NCBI GenBank assembly: GCA_003427395.1
Contig: BFEA01000051.1
Span: 1,349,727 to 1,372,562 of the forward strand
Direction of reading: 5' to 3'
Source: Chara braunii
Taxonomy: Eukaryota > Streptophyta > Charophyceae > Charales > Characeae
Length of the DNA stretch: 22,836 nt
Shown here: one piece after another, positions 10,251-19,670 of the stretch
Layout: every line of letters starts with the position of its first letter
How positions within the stretch are numbered: the stretch's first letter is position 1
Notes under the pieces: model-generated
The model's database searches: none
The model's input: only the letters and a program-made list of their open reading frames with translations
Told to the model about the DNA's origin: nothing
Made by a program: the position numbers and the translations under genes

Positions 10251-12181
10251 AGCCCCAGTTCGACTGGGATAAGAAGGTGCTCAAGCATAAGTTGCCCGAT
10301 GGCCGAACTATCAGATTGACTAAGTTCAAGGCCAGCAGTATTGTAGATACCTATGGCTGCTTGTGTGCATCAGCGTTCTATAACTACTACAAGCAAAACC
10401 AAGAGGAAGGTATGTACCTCGTTTATGTCTTTGAGAAGGGGGAGGCCGTTAAAACACCCCCAGAGATAGAAAGCGTCGTTGCTAAGTTCCCCGATCTGTT
10501 CGAGGAGCCCTCAGGAGTTGTTGATAGGGAAGTCGTCCATGCTATAGAAATCATTCCAGGGAGTAAGACCCCAAAGGGAAGGATCTATAGGATGGTCCCT
10601 GCCGAGTTAGATGAACTTCGGAAGCAACTCAAGGAGCTGACAGAAAAGGGATGGATTCGGCCTAGTACTTCCCCTTACAGATCACCTGTGCTATTCGTAA
10701 CGAAGAAGGGGGGTACTTTGAGGATGTGCATTGATTATAGGGGCCTCAATGCCATCACGGTGAAAAACGCAGAGCCTCTACCTCGCATAGACGACCTATT
10801 GGATAGGGTGCAGGGATGCAAGTACTATACAAAGATAGACTTGAAATCCGGATATCACCAGATCGCAATAAGACCTAAGCACCAACACAAGACAACTTTT
10901 CAGACTAGATATGGTCTGTATCAGTTTGTAGTGATGCCTTTCGGTCTTTGTAATGCGCCGGGTACGTTCCAGCACGCTATGAATCGGATCTTCCATGACC
11001 ATTTAGATAAGTTTATCGTGGTCTACTTATACGACATTCTGATCTTTAGTAAGTCTGCCGAGGAACACGCACAGCATGTTGAGACAGTCTTCTCACTCCT
11101 GCGACAGCACAAGTATAAGGTCAACTTAGAGAAGTGCGAGTTTGGCCGCACTAAGATACTATACTTGGGTCATGAAGTATCCGCGGAGGGAATTAGGTCG
11201 GAAGATGCGAAGGTGGCTAGTATTCGAGACTGGCCACGACCTCATACAGTCACTGAGGTCAGATCATTCTTAGGAATGTGCGGCTACAATAGGAACTTCG
11301 TCAAGAACTATTCTACAGTCGCCTCTTCTTTGACTGATCTAACTCGACTTGACACACCGTGGGACTGGAGTGATGAGTGCGAGGGTGCTTTCAACAGATT
11401 GAAGCATGCACTCATGAATCATGAAGTTCTCATGGTTTCCGATCCGCAAAAGCCATTCATAGTGACCACTGACGCAAGCCAATACGGCATTGGCGCAGTG
11501 CTGGCTCAGCAGGATGGGAAAAAGTTGAGACCGATTGAGTACATGAGTAAGAAGATGCCATCGAAGAAGTTGGCTAAGTCCACCTACGGAAGGGAACTCT
11601 ATGCTCTCTACAAGGCATTTGTCCATTGGAGACAGTTCCTTCTAGGAAGGTTCTTCTATCTGAGGACTGATCATCAGACCCTCAAATGGATCAAGACTCA
11701 ACCGGCTCTTTCAGATGCACTCAAGCGATGGATTGAGGTCATAGACCAATATGACTTCAAGCTTGAGTACCTGAAGGGAGAGTACAACAAGGTTGCAGAC
11801 GCGCTATCCCGTAGAGCAGACTACCTAGGTGCGCTAGTTTTTGAATTTGGCGTATCTAATGAAGTAACTCAATCATTGGTGGGAGCCTATCAGGAAGATC
11901 CTGTCACGATGGACATCATCCACAAACTTCAAGCAAAAGACAAGGCCACAGAAAGTGAGTTTGTGATGGTGGATGGGCTAATCTATCTTGATAAGGCCGG
12001 AGTAAAGAGATTGGTAGTTCCATCTAGTGAACAATTGCGTAGTTTATTTTTAGGCGAATGTCATGACGCAACTGGGCACTTTGGCTACAAGAAGACGAGT
12101 GCTAACTTACTACAACGATTTTGGTGGCCCAGAATGTTAGATGACGCAAAGAAGTATGTTGAGACATGTCAGGTCTGTTAG
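10190..12181 (+). pseudogene. pol: Reverse transcriptase and RNase H of pol, retrotransposon 1
   Basis: This segment copies element RNA to DNA and removes the RNA strand. The RT spans about residues 130-330, with KGWIRPSTSPYRSPVLFVTK, CIDYRGLNAITVKN, KIDLKSGYHQIAI and VMPFGLCNAPGTFQHAMN. The catalytic YxDD box reads YLYD (11024-11035): the first Asp (codon 11030-11032) is Tyr, which should abolish polymerisation. RNase H follows, with its acidic residues in TDASQYGIGAVLAQ, YGRELYALYKAF, RTDHQTLKWI and KVADALSRR. The start of the integrase HHCC zinc domain (HDATGH ... CQVC) closes the segment at a TAG (12179-12181). This is the longest open stretch of the element, 663 codons, so this part has decayed least by stops. 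Confidence 0.95.
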
Positions 12182-13375
12182 CGGGACAAGCTGCGAACTC
12201 AAGCACCGCTTGGGTTATTGAAGCCCTTACCTATTCCTGATGGTCCAGGATTGAGTGTTTCCATGGATTTCATGGACACTCTTGTGACCAGCAAAAGTGG
12301 TAAGAGTCATATTTTTGTCATCATTGACCGATTCACCAAGTACGCTAGACTAATACAAATGCAAGAGACAACCAGGACAGAATACGTCATCAAGTTGTTC
12401 AAGGACAACTAGGTAAGGGACTTTGGGTTACCAAAGACCATCATTAGTGACCGAGACGTCCGATTCACAAGTGAGTTGTGGAAGAAGACTGCAGAACAGA
12501 TGGGCAGTCAACTTCAGATGACTTCAGGGAATCATCCCGAAGCCAACGGACAGGCCGAACAAATGAATAGAGTTGTACAACACTTGCTGGGGCATTACAT
12601 CAAGCCCAGCCAGGACGACTGGGATGAGCAGTTACCTCTCATCGCCAGCCTGTACAACAATGTTATACATAGCAGTACCGGCGTTAGTCCTAACCAGCTG
12701 CACTTAGGATGGAAGCCTAGATCAGCATTAGACTTCCTCCTACCTGAAAACCGACCAGCTGCAACTCCATGCACACTCGAATGCGGGGTGCAATATGAGA
12801 AGTTGCTGCAAGAGGCTGTTGAACATATGAAGAAGGCTCAGCAAGCCATGATTGCTTCTGAGAATCAACATCGCAGGCATCCCACATTTCAGGTAGGGGA
12901 ACGTGTCTGGGTCAAGGCTAGTGAATTAGGACAGGAATTTGGAATATCTCGCAAACTAATGCCTCAATACTTTGGTCCCCGGGAAGTCTTGAATGTAGTG
13001 AAAGATGAAATGGATGGTTCTACGTACGTCATTTGTGTCCCTAGTCATCTATGCACTCACCAAGTCTTTCATGCCTCAAAGCTTGCACCTTTCGCTGAGA
13101 CTGATCAATTCCCTTCCAGGAGATCGATGCTGCCCCCAACCATGGACGGACAAATCGACATCGACGATATTGTGGATCACAGGGATATGCCTGTTCCGAA
13201 GCCGCTGGGTCGAGGAAGACCTCCTAAACCCAAGAGGGAGTACCGGATCTGATTCAGGCATCATACGGATCCTAGAGAAGATCGGTGGTTTACCCGGGAG
13301 CAATTGATGGAAACAGCTCCTCAGGTGGTGACAGATTATGAACGAAAGCTAAAAGGGAAGGCACCTGCGAAGTAA
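12182..13375 (+). pseudogene. Integrase core and chromodomain-like tail of pol, retrotransposon 1
   Basis: It continues the RT frame after the TAG at 12179, with further in-frame stops at 12410-12412 (TAG) and 13250-13252 (TGA); the natural end is the TAA at 13373-13375. Catalytic residues are all visible: Asp in SMDFMDTL (12266-12268), Asp in IISDRDVRF (12449-12451), and Glu in NHPEANGQAE (12539-12541). The C-terminal integrase part includes VGERVWVKASELG and KLMPQYFGPREVLNVV. The last segment runs from IDIDDIVDHRD across the TGA to DPREDRWFTREQLMETAP and VTDYERKL. It has the spacing of a chromodomain, which in chromoviruses steers integration to certain chromatin. All three stops are one transition from Gln, Trp or Arg codons. 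Confidence 0.92.
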
Positions 13376-13399
13376 GTATCTCAGCGGACTTTCGAAGCT

Positions 13400-13410
13400 A
13401 AGGGGGATGG
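13400..13410 (+). promoter_or_regulatory. Polypurine tract of retrotransposon 1
   Basis: aagggggatgg ends two bases before the 3' LTR start TGTGAGG (13413). It is the expected plus-strand primer position. Confidence 0.85.
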
Positions 13411-13412
13411 AC

Positions 13413-13921
13413 TGTGAGGATTGAGCCCTCAAGTAGGGGCCTTGCCATGATATACATGTTCTGGGCTAAGGCCCCAGCAAGCCTATTGCCCGCCCTAAGT
13501 GAAGGCGGGCCAGCAAATCAACAAGAGCCCTCTATGCCAACATTTCACGAAGTGGGGTCTATACAGTTGCAGCACGCCAGTTGGTTGGAGTGCACCGAGT
13601 CTCGGATTTCAGCAAATGCTGAAATGCCCNGGGCCTCTGAGTTAGTTAGGCCCTGGGCACTCGAATGTGAGGCCCACAATGCATGCTGGGTAGAGACGCC
13701 GAAATGCCAAAGGGAAAATCGGCCCACTATCTGAATCTGGCCGCAGGCCTTGTTGAGAGAGGCGCAACTGCATTGCTCCGGGGCCTAACTGTATCGGGTA
13801 GGCTTCAGCCTCTGGGTCCCGGTCGCGGGCTGAAGGGAGGCTGCCCAAACGCTGCATTGGCATATAGGCAAGCAGGGCAAGGCAGCAGGGATTTTGGTCA
13901 TTGCGGGCAATGCCGGCACGC
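13413..13921 (+). repeat. Truncated 3' LTR of retrotransposon 1
   Basis: It matches 5739-6247 with about 17 substitutions and no gaps, then stops abruptly at the start of retrotransposon 2. The remaining 540 bp or so of the LTR, beginning tgcgcaaatgcg by comparison with the 5' LTR, should lie to the right of element 2, outside the window. Confidence 0.93.
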
Positions 13922-13925
13922 TGTC

Positions 13926-13951
13926 AGGCGGCCACGAGCAGTGCGCCGCCT
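13926..13951. repeat. Terminal hairpin of LTR 2
   Basis: The arms AGGCGGC and GCCGCCT are extended inward by CAC / GTG with one bulged C. The copy at 66-91 keeps every stem base and differs only in the five-base loop. Confidence 0.75.
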
Positions 13952-14016
13952 TAAATCTGCGATTTCGGGACTTAGGCCCGGGAATAAGTCCGTGTTTTGA
14001 TAGTACTCTGGTATGA

Positions 14017-14853
14017 CCAGGCAACAAAAATTAGGGGAACTCAGGGCACCCCTGATTTTGGGCGAACTGAACCTTTCGAGTAACCCCCAAAGATGGCGAA
14101 GTGGGTAGCCGCTCCCGGCACATCTAGGGACCGTCATTCCCACACGTTCTGAGGCTAGACCTGGGATGGCCGGCTGTGGGGAGGCATAGCGCGTGTTGAC
14201 CCCGCGGCAATGCTTTTGCAGCATATGATTGAGCTGGAGTATCGCCTCAAATTTTGTCAATTTTTGGTACCTAATTTAAATATGGGAGAAAAGATTGGGA
14301 ACAATAGGAGGGAAGAGAAAAACGTAATATTCCTTAATTCCCCTATTTTTTCGCAACATATAAATTTTCGGGAAATACCTCGTTATTTTACGTTTCCGGC
14401 AATGAAATATAACAACCAGAGAAAAGGATTAAGAATGGTAAAGGAGAGAAGAAAAGAGGAAATTTCAACCATTTCATTAAACTTCCTCAGAATGCATTTT
14501 TGGAGAACCTACGGCTAATTCACTATTTCATACAATAGAGTTAAGGAAAAGGGAGAACGATTAAAAAAAGGTGGAACAAACAGGAGCTAATGATTATTCG
14601 ATGCCTGGCCCGGTTTTTGCTTGGGATACCCNNCGTCGGCTCAGAACCCCGATTTGATCAAATTCCCTGAGCTCAAACTTTTTTTACTATCCCCCATTGA
14701 TCGAAACTCTCTATAATGTGTCCCTTATTTACCTGATTGCTAGCCTTACTGAACCCGACGGAACGGACGATGCCCGCATGGATATGGACAGCGTGGGGTC
14801 GTGTTACATTGGGCCGACGGCATAATGACAAGTTCGGTATCGGACATGTTTGA
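14017..14853. other. LTR 2, left part before the minisatellite
   Basis: A GC-balanced part (to about 14250) is followed by AT-rich sequence (14255-14740) with an assembly gap of two N at 14632. Short open frames have no protein character. No further structure was seen. Confidence 0.5.
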
Positions 14854-15400
14854 GGATCGGCTTGAGCCGGAATCGGCGTACTTCAGGTTTAGGCACCAGG
14901 GTGATTTATTTCCAGGATCAACATCATCACAGCTATTTATTTCAGATTCAGCATTATCATGGCTATTTGTTCCAGGATCGGAACCGTCATCGAGGCTTAC
15001 CTTCAGGTCTGGAGCCACTATGACAATGTATTTCAGGTTCGGAATCCTAGTGGTAATTTATTTTTAGGCTTGGCGGTGATTTTTTTTCAGCTCCGGCACC
15101 GCTGCGGCAGACTATTATTCGGATTCGGCACCCTCACGATGACATGTGTCAGGTTCGGTGCCATTAATACAATTCATTGGGGACACTGTGGCGACTTATT
15201 TCAGGTACGCCGCCGCCACGGCGGTTTATTTAAGGTTTTGCGGCTTCGGGACAATTTATTTTCAAGTCTGGAGACTGCCGCGGTGGTCTGTCTCAGGCCC
15301 GGAACCTGGATGGCAGGTTATTCCAGGCTCGGTGCCATCACAGGTAATTAACTCAGGCTCGGCACCATCACTGCGGCCATCTATACCCGGTTTGGTACCA
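14854..15400. repeat. 30-bp minisatellite, about 17 diverged copies
   Basis: Units start with CAGG(t/c)TCGG-like words at 14884, 14913, 14943, 14973, 15004, 15034, 15065, 15088, 15120, 15150, 15202, 15232, 15263, 15294, 15324, 15354 and 15387. Most spacings are 29-32, with one short (23) and one long (52). The rough consensus is cag-gttcgg-caccatcac followed by a T-rich tail. Because 30 is a multiple of three, it opens frames with 10-residue periodicity in several registers; these are by-products. Confidence 0.85.
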
Positions 15401-15991
15401 CGACGCCCAGTTGTTGACCCGAGGACGGTGCTCACGTACCACCCGTAATGAGCCTGTGCTGGGCCTGGTACCGACGGTCTCGGCAGTACAAGCAAATGTG
15501 GAATGAATATAGGGTGGAACAGAGGAGAGATCGGGGACAGCATGCAAGGTGTACCTGGCCCACAACATAGTGGGATCCAGGCAGGTAAACTCGTGGGGAG
15601 CAGCATGCAAGGCGTTCCCCGCCCACGTAGCAGGCACAGAGGGGGTGTGCGGAGAGACTGAGAAAGAGAGTGAGAGGATCAGACTGCGCAGCGTGCTCGA
15701 GAGAGAGGGAGAGAGACAGGGGGACTTGCCTTTGGGCGGTGTGCCAGGTATATCTGACGTTCCGTTAGCACCTGTGGCACGGGGTAAGGGGGAGAAATTG
15801 ATTCTGGCAGGGTGTCAGGAGTACGGGGCGCTAGTTTGACTGAGAGGTGATGGTTCGGGAAGGAGACTTGGAGAGACGCGTCAGGCGCTGCCAGCTGATG
15901 ATCCAGCAGCAAGGGGAATCTGCACGCTCTCGGTAATTGCTGGAGCACGCCGTGCGCGGCTGCCAGATGGGCAACACGAGAAGGGGAATGT
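15401..15991. other. LTR 2, part between the two arrays
   Basis: No gene is seen. The word cagcatgcaagg(t/c)gt occurs twice (15539 and 15602) with a CCCAC-containing tail, a short direct repeat of about 63 bp. A GA-rich tract (15640-15720) follows. The open frames here lack recognisable features. Confidence 0.5.
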
Positions 15992-16438
15992 GGCTCTACT
16001 GCAGATGGGATCTGCTGCCCCACGATTGAAAACACCAATCACACTCTACCGCAGATGAGATCTGCTGCCTAACGAGTGAAAGCCCCAATGACACTTTACT
16101 GCAGATGAGATCTGATGCCTCACGAATGAAAACACCAATCACACTCTATTGCTGATTAGATCTGCTGCCTCACGAGTGAGAACACCAATCAACATCTACT
16201 GTTGATGGGATCTGTGAAAGTATCAATTACATTCTACTGTTGATGGAATCTGCCACCCTATGCGAGAAGCCAACGGCCACTTTCCACAGTTGGTGGGATT
16301 TGCTATCCTGCAAGCGAGAACTACAACTATATTGGGTCGCAGATGAAATCAAGTAATCCGCTAACGGAGAGAGCCACCAAGTTCTGTAGTAGATGGGATC
16401 CGCCAGTCTGCAGGTGACACTGTTGAAGAAACCAGCTA
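15992..16438. repeat. 50-bp tandem array, about nine copies
   Basis: The anchor gcagatgggatctg and its variants start at 16001, 16051, 16101, 16151, 16201, 16239, 16289, 16339 and 16389. Spacing is exactly 50 except for 38 (16201 to 16239), where 12 bases are missing. Copies 1-4 are close to each other and the later ones more diverged. Each unit has a small dyad, CAGAT and ATCTG around three bases, then a gcctcacgagtgaaaacacc-like segment. Confidence 0.88.
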
Positions 16439-17041
16439 TGGCGCTGGGCAGAGGCAGATTCAACTATACCTCTGGTTGATGAACCGGTGATACTCGTGGG
16501 AACCAAATTTATCCGCTCCGTTGACCCCAGAACCAGCCACTCCGAAAGAAGGGAAACTTATGAGATCAGGTAAGTTGTACGCGAAGGCNNGTGGGTCCAC
16601 AGGCATGAGTGCTGAAGGGAGGGTTTGAGTGCCAGANTAAGTCAGTGACAAAGAAAGATAGTGGGGTAGAGCTGNAAGAGANTGAAAGANGGNCAATTTA
16701 AGCCGCTTNTNTGAACGAGCAATCACCATTAATTTNNTNNNTTNTTTTTTTTAGGGGAACAAAANAGTGTCTCATTCGCTGNGTCGCGAAGAAGAACANC
16801 TATCAATCATCATCANTTTAATTATTGTAGAGNAAAACATTTCTGAGCTTGGTTCTGCTGCAGTTAGCTGAGACTAAAGTTNACCGAATGAGGAGTCCGC
16901 TACTGATTTGACTATTTTTNAGAAAACANCTGAGGGCATACTTCTACTGCCCCTCTCAATCAATCAAGGGTAGACCTGAGTACGGAAAGGGGGAGAGCGC
17001 AGAAAGAGAGAAAGCCAGCGGGTGACGCTCGTGAGCGGGGC

Positions 17042-17043
<2 letters not shown>
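16439..17043. other. LTR 2, low-quality part with many N
   Basis: About two dozen isolated N bases lie between 16589 and 16929, around a T run (about 16740-16752). No gene is recognisable, and short frames crossing N are not reliable. Confidence 0.5.

Positions 17044-17098
<55 letters not shown>
17044..17098. repeat. (GA)n microsatellite, about 27 repeats
   Basis: An uninterrupted GA run within LTR 2. Plants have GAGA-binding proteins of the BBR/BPC type, so it could affect promoter activity, but this is speculative. Confidence 0.97.
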
Positions 17099-17103
<5 letters not shown>

Positions 17104-17147
17104 AGGTTGGGGTAATAGCCCCCAACGAGAGCAAAGTCATCCCTGTT

Positions 17148-17571
17148 AACAACGTTCTGAAAGGGAAGTCCACTTTCGCACTGTGTTTCGACGTGCCGAC
17201 ATGTTATTGGTCACTATTACTTGAAGACAACCCCAACAGAAGATCAGGGATTGGTCGCTGAAGGGGGACTTCATCACAGATGTTTACACCGTTGGGATTT
17301 CGCGATTATCATGATTCTGACATTTTCCCATGTGGCTAAGCTGGTGAAAAATTGCTGCCAACAGCGTTTTGAAAGGGCAGCCTGTTTTCGCACTGTATTT
17401 CAATGAGCTGACATGTTATTGGTCATCATTACTGGAAGGCATCCCCAACAGAAGATCAAGCATTGGGCACTAAAGGGGGGTATCAAGACAGATGTTTACA
17501 CCGTTTGGATTTTGTAGTTATTGAAATTTAGACATTTTCCCATGTGACTGAGCTGGTGAATGCTTGCTGTC
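17148..17571. repeat. 212-bp tandem duplication
   Basis: Copy 1 (17148-17359) and copy 2 (17360-17571) stay aligned at an offset of 212 at both ends: the aacaacgttctga / aacagcgttttga words and the gacattttcccatgtg words at 17319 and 17531. The copies differ at scattered bases. Confidence 0.9.
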
Positions 17572-17998
17572 ACTGCGGTAATCTGATAATGGCTATGTCC
17601 ACGGAGTGTAGTGCCAAGAGGAAAAACGTGGCCAAGTGTGAAAGCAGCCCTAACTAATTAACCCGTCCTGAAAGGCATTACCAGCCTCGATGCCTGACAA
17701 AAAAAAAAAAAAAGAATTAATCAGGGTGTTGGAGGAGACACCCTTGGCATTGATTTTGCTTGAGCTGCAAACTTTCATATCAGATTTGTACATTTTGTTT
17801 TCTTTGTTTTGCTTTTTCGTATTATTTAAGTGTGCAGTGGGGGAACATAAAAGCCAACTTTATGTGAGAAGTGACAGGCGATCTGAACATCACTCCCTAC
17901 CGACCGCTGAGGACCTCTGAAGCGAGCGCGACGAGTGACAGGCGCCGTTGCCCTTGGCTTCAGCGAGCGGTAGGTGACCCCTCCCCGAGTTTCCTCAC
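17572..17998. other. LTR 2, right end
   Basis: It contains a run of 15 A (17699-17713), a T-rich stretch, TATA-like words near 17823 and 17847, and a GC-rich end. The word agtgacaggcg is repeated at 17869 and 17933. If the 17999 boundary is right, transcription probably starts in this part and its last bases are U5. Confidence 0.45.
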
Positions 17999-18003
17999 AA
18001 CTT

Positions 18004-18021
18004 TGGCGCCTTTGCCGGGGA
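18004..18021 (+). promoter_or_regulatory. Primer-binding site, tRNA-Asp type
   Basis: TGGCGCCTTTGCCGGGGA matches the known plant site TGGCGCCGTTGCCGGGGA with one change. It directly follows the CA that closes the LTR, with a four-base gap. Athila/Tat-type Gypsy elements use this site. Confidence 0.85.
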
Positions 18022-19670
18022 GGGGAGCAGCACCCCCAAGGCCGCGGCCTTCCCCAACCAACGGGGGTGCACGGGCTAGTTAGTCAAACACTAATTAGTT
18101 TGTTTTCTTGATTAGTTTTATTTTCTATAATAATTTTATTTAGTTTTTTTGAAATATCTCCCAATCCGCGCGCTTTCGTGTGAGCTGCGCGGGGAGCAAA
18201 GTTCGACCTCTCGTTGAGGCAAACGCTTTGAGATGTTTTTAAAAAAATTCTAACTGCTAAAAAAAAAAAAATGGAATTTTTTATATTTTTCTAATTAAAA
18301 ATCCCAAAAATTATGAGTTAAAAATTCTAATTGTTTTTTCCTCGATATCTCCTAATCCGCGCGCTTTCGTGCGAGATGACTGGGAGCAAAGTTCGTCCTC
18401 TCATTGAGGCGAATGTTTTGAGACATTTTTTGAGAAATTCAAACGGCTAAAAAGCGAGGTATGAAATTTTTTGTATTTTTCGATTAAAAATTCCAAAAAA
18501 TTTTATTTTCGTTTTTAAGCGAAATTAGGGGAACCCCGCTGGGACCAAAGTTGGTCCCTTTATTTTTTCCGACATTTTGAGACCGTAGTCGGGGAAAACG
18601 GACTTCGTTTGGACAAACGGCGAGCTCCAACAGATAGAAAAGGGTGGAAGAAAATCAACGGGAAATTGAATTTCTTTGTAATTTTGCTTAAATTAAAAGA
18701 AAAAGGAATTAAAAAATGTAATCCAATAAGTTTTTCTTCTAAGACTAGTGAAAGCTAACAAAAATTTTCTCGCGTCGAGCAGGGCTTTGCGGTGTTCGTG
18801 CGGTTGCGCGCAAAACCCAAAACCCTTATTAGGGGAAACCCTAATTAGGGTGAAGTCCTAACCCCAATTTTGAGAGAAGCGGGTAGATAGAGGAAAGCCA
18901 TAGCTTCTAGCTTCCGCATTTGTTACGGATTATTTTTTGTCAAATATATCCCGTAAGATTGTGGAAATTAATTCGGGAAGTTTTGCCCAATTAAATAATT
19001 AAGAATTATTTTACTTTTGATTTTGTTATTTAAAATCGATAAAAAAATTGAAATAAATATTAAAAATTGCGTAGGGGCATTTGTTTGACTTCAATGCTCT
19101 TCATATCTACTTTTCCTATTTGAGGGACTTTTTTCCGAACCCCATCTCACCGGGGGGGAAGGAAAACTGCTGTCGAAATTTCTCGAAATTTCCCTTTTAA
19201 TTTAAATTTTTGCTAATTAATTAACCAAAATATTTTAAAATCGAGTTAAATCAATTTTCCTTTTTTTCCATTATTCCTTTTGATATTCCCTCTTCGGGAG
19301 CGCTGTTTGAGGGCTTCGCCCGAACCCCATCCCAACGGGGGGAGGCGAAACGCTGCCGAAATTTTAGTAAATTCCCCAAATTTTATTTTTAGCCCTTAAA
19401 ATCATCAAACTCGGTGGGCTTATATATGTATTGATCCTTAATATATATAAACTAAGAAAGAAATTTTATCTGAACTAAATACATTTTTTTTAATTTATAA
19501 TTAAAAAATACAAAAGAATTCCCTAGAAGAAGAAGAGAAAGAGACGCTGCGGTAACCTGGTTTCGGGTGAACCTACGAGCTTGTTCCCGAAGGTGTGAGG
19601 CAAGCGACGGGAATTTTCAGTTATTAATCTACACTTCCCTCTTGCTGCGTTCTCTCTAGCCGCCAGTTGA
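18022..19670 (+). other. AT-rich duplicated leader of retrotransposon 2
   Basis: No protein is visible. Two internal duplications are present. One has an offset of about 191 (aatccgcgcgctttcgtg at 18163 and 18354), with a partial third copy near 18540 (tgggaccaaagttggtcc). The other has an offset of about 185 (cgaaccccat at 19136 and 19321, each before a G run and a tgccgaaatt-like word). The GC-rich repeat cores sit in AT-rich surroundings. The stretch just before the ATG at 19671 (19555-19670) is mixed in composition. Confidence 0.7.

Larger units (their letters stand above)
5739..13921 (+). mobile_element. LTR retrotransposon 1, Ty3/Gypsy, chromovirus-like, interrupted
   Basis: The order is 5' LTR, iMet-type primer site, leader, gag, protease, RT, RNase H, integrase, chromodomain-like tail, polypurine tract and partial 3' LTR, all on the plus strand. 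The placing of integrase after RNase H defines Ty3/Gypsy, and the tail suggests a chromovirus. Both LTRs start TGTGAGGATTG. The 3' LTR is cut after 509 bp by retrotransposon 2, so the target-site duplication cannot be checked; the bases before the 5' LTR are ccata. About 17 differences in the 509 shared LTR bases (13 transitions, 4 transversions by eye) point to an old insertion. Multiple stops and frame changes make it non-autonomous. Confidence 0.95.
13922..17999 (+). repeat. Probable 5' LTR of retrotransposon 2, about 4.1 kb
   Basis: The left end is defined by the insertion break and by homology of its first 95 bases to window bases 1-95; the right end by CA at 17998-17999, four bases before the primer site. 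It opens with a hairpin (13926-13951). It contains the tandem arrays at 14854-15400 and 15992-16438, the GA run at 17044-17098 and the duplication at 17148-17571. TATA-like words (tatttaag near 17823, ataaaag near 17847) precede the right end and could be the promoter. Several N bases (14632-14633; 16589-16929) show uncertain assembly. The full length is inferred, since the other LTR is out of view. Confidence 0.7.

Noticed and set aside
14801-15448. Several plus-strand open frames in the 30-bp array
   Set aside because: Open frames are a by-product of a 30-bp period; they exist in more than one register.
15992-16438. Regular 50-bp spacing suggests a CRISPR-like array
   Set aside because: There are no unique spacers; whole units are related by tandem duplication, and the context is a eukaryotic transposon.
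17699-17713. Run of 15 A as a SINE or LINE tail
   Set aside because: No tRNA-like box A/B or LINE sequence lies upstream and no target duplication is evident.
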